This document shows, piece by piece, positions 23,153 through 24,551 of a stretch of 24,551 nt of DNA (its first letter is position 1; each line of letters starts with the position of its first letter). The DNA comes from CAYFKJ01 sp964401845 (GTDB lineage Bacteria; Pseudomonadota; Alphaproteobacteria; UBA2966), in the NCBI GenBank assembly GCA_964401845.1, contig CAYOAD010000029.1, positions 1 through 24,551 on the forward strand. The letters are read 5' to 3'. The notes under the pieces were generated by a model, which ran no database searches, was not told where the DNA came from, and saw nothing but the letters and a program-made list of their open reading frames with translations. The position numbers and the translations under genes are program-made.

Positions 23153-24339
23153 GGCTGCGGAGCTCTCTTCTGTTGTGGCGAAAATCTGGATTTGGTCTCG
23201 AGTACTTGCAGGACGACGTCGGCGGCGCGCTCGGCTGGCGGCAAACCCCCTGCCCCCAAGGCAGCCGCGACTTGACGCCCGGCTTCAATTTGCGCGCTGC
23301 GCACCTGTTCATCAACCAGAATCTTTTCGACGGCGGGCGTGAGATTGCCGGGCGTGCATCGCTCCTGCAGGAACTCCGGTATGACCTCGCGTTCAAGCAC
23401 GAGATTGGTCAGAGACACCATGTCGACCTGGGCCATGCGGCGGACGATGGCCATGGTCAGGGGGTTCATGCGGTACGCCACCACCACGGGGACGGCGGCC
23501 AGCGAAAGCTCAAGCGCGACTGTGCCGGACGCGGCCAAAGCGCCGTTCATGGCGGCGAAGGCGGACGCCTTCTCGTCCGCCCCGACAATGGTGAGCGGGG
23601 TATCGCCGCTACCCAGTCCGGCGCGCACTGTGTCTTGCAGGTGCGAGAGGGTTACCGACACGAGATGAAGGTTGGGATGGCTTGCGGCCAGCCGCGTCGC
23701 CGTTTCCCTGAATACCGGCAGCAGTCTCGAAATTTCGCCCTGCCGGCTGCCGGGGAGGATCCCGAGGACCAGAGCGTCCGCCGGAATGCCGTGGGCCACC
23801 CGGAATGCCTTGCCGTCGCCGACTGCAGCGCTCACAGCCGTGTGGCCGACAAATGTGCATGACAGGCCCTCGGCCTCGAAATAAGGCGGTTCGAACGGCA
23901 AAACGGCCAGAAGATGATCAAGAAAGCCCGCAATTTTCTTGGCGCGTCCCGGCTTCCAGGCCCAAACCGTGGGTGCCACATAGTGCACGATGGGTATGCC
24001 ATGCCCGCGAAGCTTCCGGCCCAGGCGGAAATTGAAACCGGGCGCGTCGATTGTGATCAGTACGTCCGGTTTTTCGCTCAGCGCAAGATCAACCGTCTGG
24101 CGCAGCCGGCGCAGGATCAAACCGAGCCGGGGCAGGATTTCCGCCAGTCCCATCACCGCGATATCGGAGATCGGAAACAAGCTCTGCAATCCCTGCCCGC
24201 TCATGGCCTCGCCGCCGACGCCCAGAAATTCGACGTCGCCGCTCAGGCGTTCCTTGAGCGCCGCCATCAACGGCCCGCCCAAGGCATCGCCCGAAGGTTC
24301 GCCGGCAACAATCATGATGCGAATCTTGTCACCCGCCAT
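23149..24339 (-). CDS. lpxB: Lipid-A-disaccharide synthase
   Basis: LpxB joins UDP-diacylglucosamine and lipid X into the lipid A disaccharide at the inner face of the inner membrane. The 396-residue glycosyltransferase (GT19) shows IMIVAGEPSGDALGG near the start, FLGVGGEAMS, LITIDAPGFNFRLGRKL, HYVAPTVWAWKPGRAKKIA, LPFEPPYFE, FVGHT, LGILPGSRQGEI, ASGTVALELSLAAVPVVVAYR, and NLVLEREVIPEFLQE, the full family pattern. Its ATG shares one base with the stop of the upstream DUF2927-like gene (TAATG). Its own stop overlaps gloA (ATGA). Upstream, lpxI or lpxA is often found in related genomes. Here the immediate neighbour is a different gene. Confidence 0.96.
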   Translation of the reverse strand: MAGDKIRIMIVAGEPSGDALGGPLMAALKERLSGDVEFLGVGGEAMSGQGLQSLFPISDIAVMGLAEILPRLGLILRRLRQTVDLALSEKPDVLITIDAPGFNFRLGRKLRGHGIPIVHYVAPTVWAWKPGRAKKIAGFLDHLLAVLPFEPPYFEAEGLSCTFVGHTAVSAAVGDGKAFRVAHGIPADALVLGILPGSRQGEISRLLPVFRETATRLAASHPNLHLVSVTLSHLQDTVRAGLGSGDTPLTIVGADEKASAFAAMNGALAASGTVALELSLAAVPVVVAYRMNPLTMAIVRRMAQVDMVSLTNLVLEREVIPEFLQERCTPGNLTPAVEKILVDEQVRSAQIEAGRQVAAALGAGGLPPAERAADVVLQVLETKSRFSPQQKRAPQP

Positions 24340-24551
24340 TAGCGCGCAACCAGCTTCCTGACCGTTTCAAGCACCGCGTCGCGCGGCATACCGGGCCAGA
24401 CGGAGCGATGATACAGCAATGCCAAGAGTTTCCGATCGAGATCGGTGTGACCGTCGGTCGCCGATTCATAATTGAGAACCGAAAACGCCTTGGGATGGAA
24501 CGGCAGACCCAGGGTGTGACCGAGTTCGTGATACAAACACTTGCGGCGCCC
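24339..24551 (-). CDS. C-terminal part of a DUF2927-like putative metalloprotease (cut by right window edge)
   Basis: Only the last 70 residues are in the window, and the frame is open to the edge. They begin GRRKCLYHELGHTLGLPFHP. HELGH is a zinc-protease-like HExxH, followed by Gly three residues later and a His four residues after that, one residue off the strict metzincin spacing HExxHxxGxxH. The rest, DLDRKLLALLYHRSVWPGM, resembles the end of the DUF2927 family (pattern D..LL.LLYD..L.PGM), mostly secreted or lipoproteins of alphaproteobacteria with no settled function. The signal peptide and N-terminal half are outside the window. The stop TAA shares a base with the lpxB ATG, so the two are probably translated together. 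The family call is from memory of the pattern and is moderate in certainty. Confidence 0.6.
   Translation of the reverse strand, partial: GRRKCLYHELGHTLGLPFHPKAFSVLNYESATDGHTDLDRKLLALLYHRSVWPGMPRDAVLETVRKLVAR

Noticed and set aside
24507..24535. Strict metzincin zinc motif HExxHxxGxxH
   Set aside because: The third His falls one residue too late (HELGHTLGLPFH), so I describe it as DUF2927-like rather than as a metzincin.

Overview
The window is a GC-rich, tightly packed stretch of chromosome from a Gram-negative bacterium, almost certainly an alphaproteobacterium and probably related to Rhodospirillales. Three things point there. The gene order ppiD-trpE / trpG-trpD-trpC-moaC-moeA-lexA / comEC / gltX-gltA / lpxB matches a known alphaproteobacterial neighbourhood (from memory, not searched). 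The lexA promoter carries a perfect GTTC-N7-GTTC SOS box of the alphaproteobacterial type, read on the minus strand. Families common in this class are present (divergent polysaccharide deacetylase, DUF2927-like protein, CueR-type MerR regulator). kdsA and lpxB show that the cell makes LPS. No tRNA, rRNA, insertion sequence, phage gene or CRISPR array was seen.

Layout. (1) 1-4264, minus strand: a housekeeping block read tpiA, secG, [terminator], pyrG, kdsA, eno (eno runs off the left edge). (2) 4378-7903, plus strand: a well-formed promoter, then ppiD and trpE, 9 nt apart. (3) 7910-12151, minus strand: a four-gene copper unit read copA, cueR, polysaccharide deacetylase, copZ-like chaperone, driven by a promoter with a CueR-type operator. 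It lies antisense between trpE and trpG and so splits the tryptophan genes. (4) 12207-16520, plus strand: a candidate Trp leader peptide, then trpG, trpD and trpC (4-bp overlaps), moaC and moeA. (5) 16538-17356: lexA under its own SOS box. (6) 17360-19534, minus strand: comEC, tail to tail with lexA. (7) 19659-22732, plus strand: gltX, gltA and a small putative membrane protein. (8) 22736-24551, minus strand: a truncated DUF2927-like gene, lpxB and gloA, with stop/start overlaps.

How the genes work together. trpE and trpG encode the two subunits of anthranilate synthase, followed by TrpD and TrpC, but the large-subunit gene is in a separate transcription unit from the rest. MoaC and MoeA belong to molybdenum cofactor synthesis. 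CopA exports Cu(I), CueR senses it, and the small HMA protein can carry it. KdsA and LpxB feed LPS synthesis.

I found no clearly new defence or mobile system. The parts most worth a second look are the copper unit containing a deacetylase, its promoter that predicts a leaderless copA mRNA, the short Trp-Trp leader peptide ahead of trpG, and the HELGH-containing partial gene coupled to lpxB.
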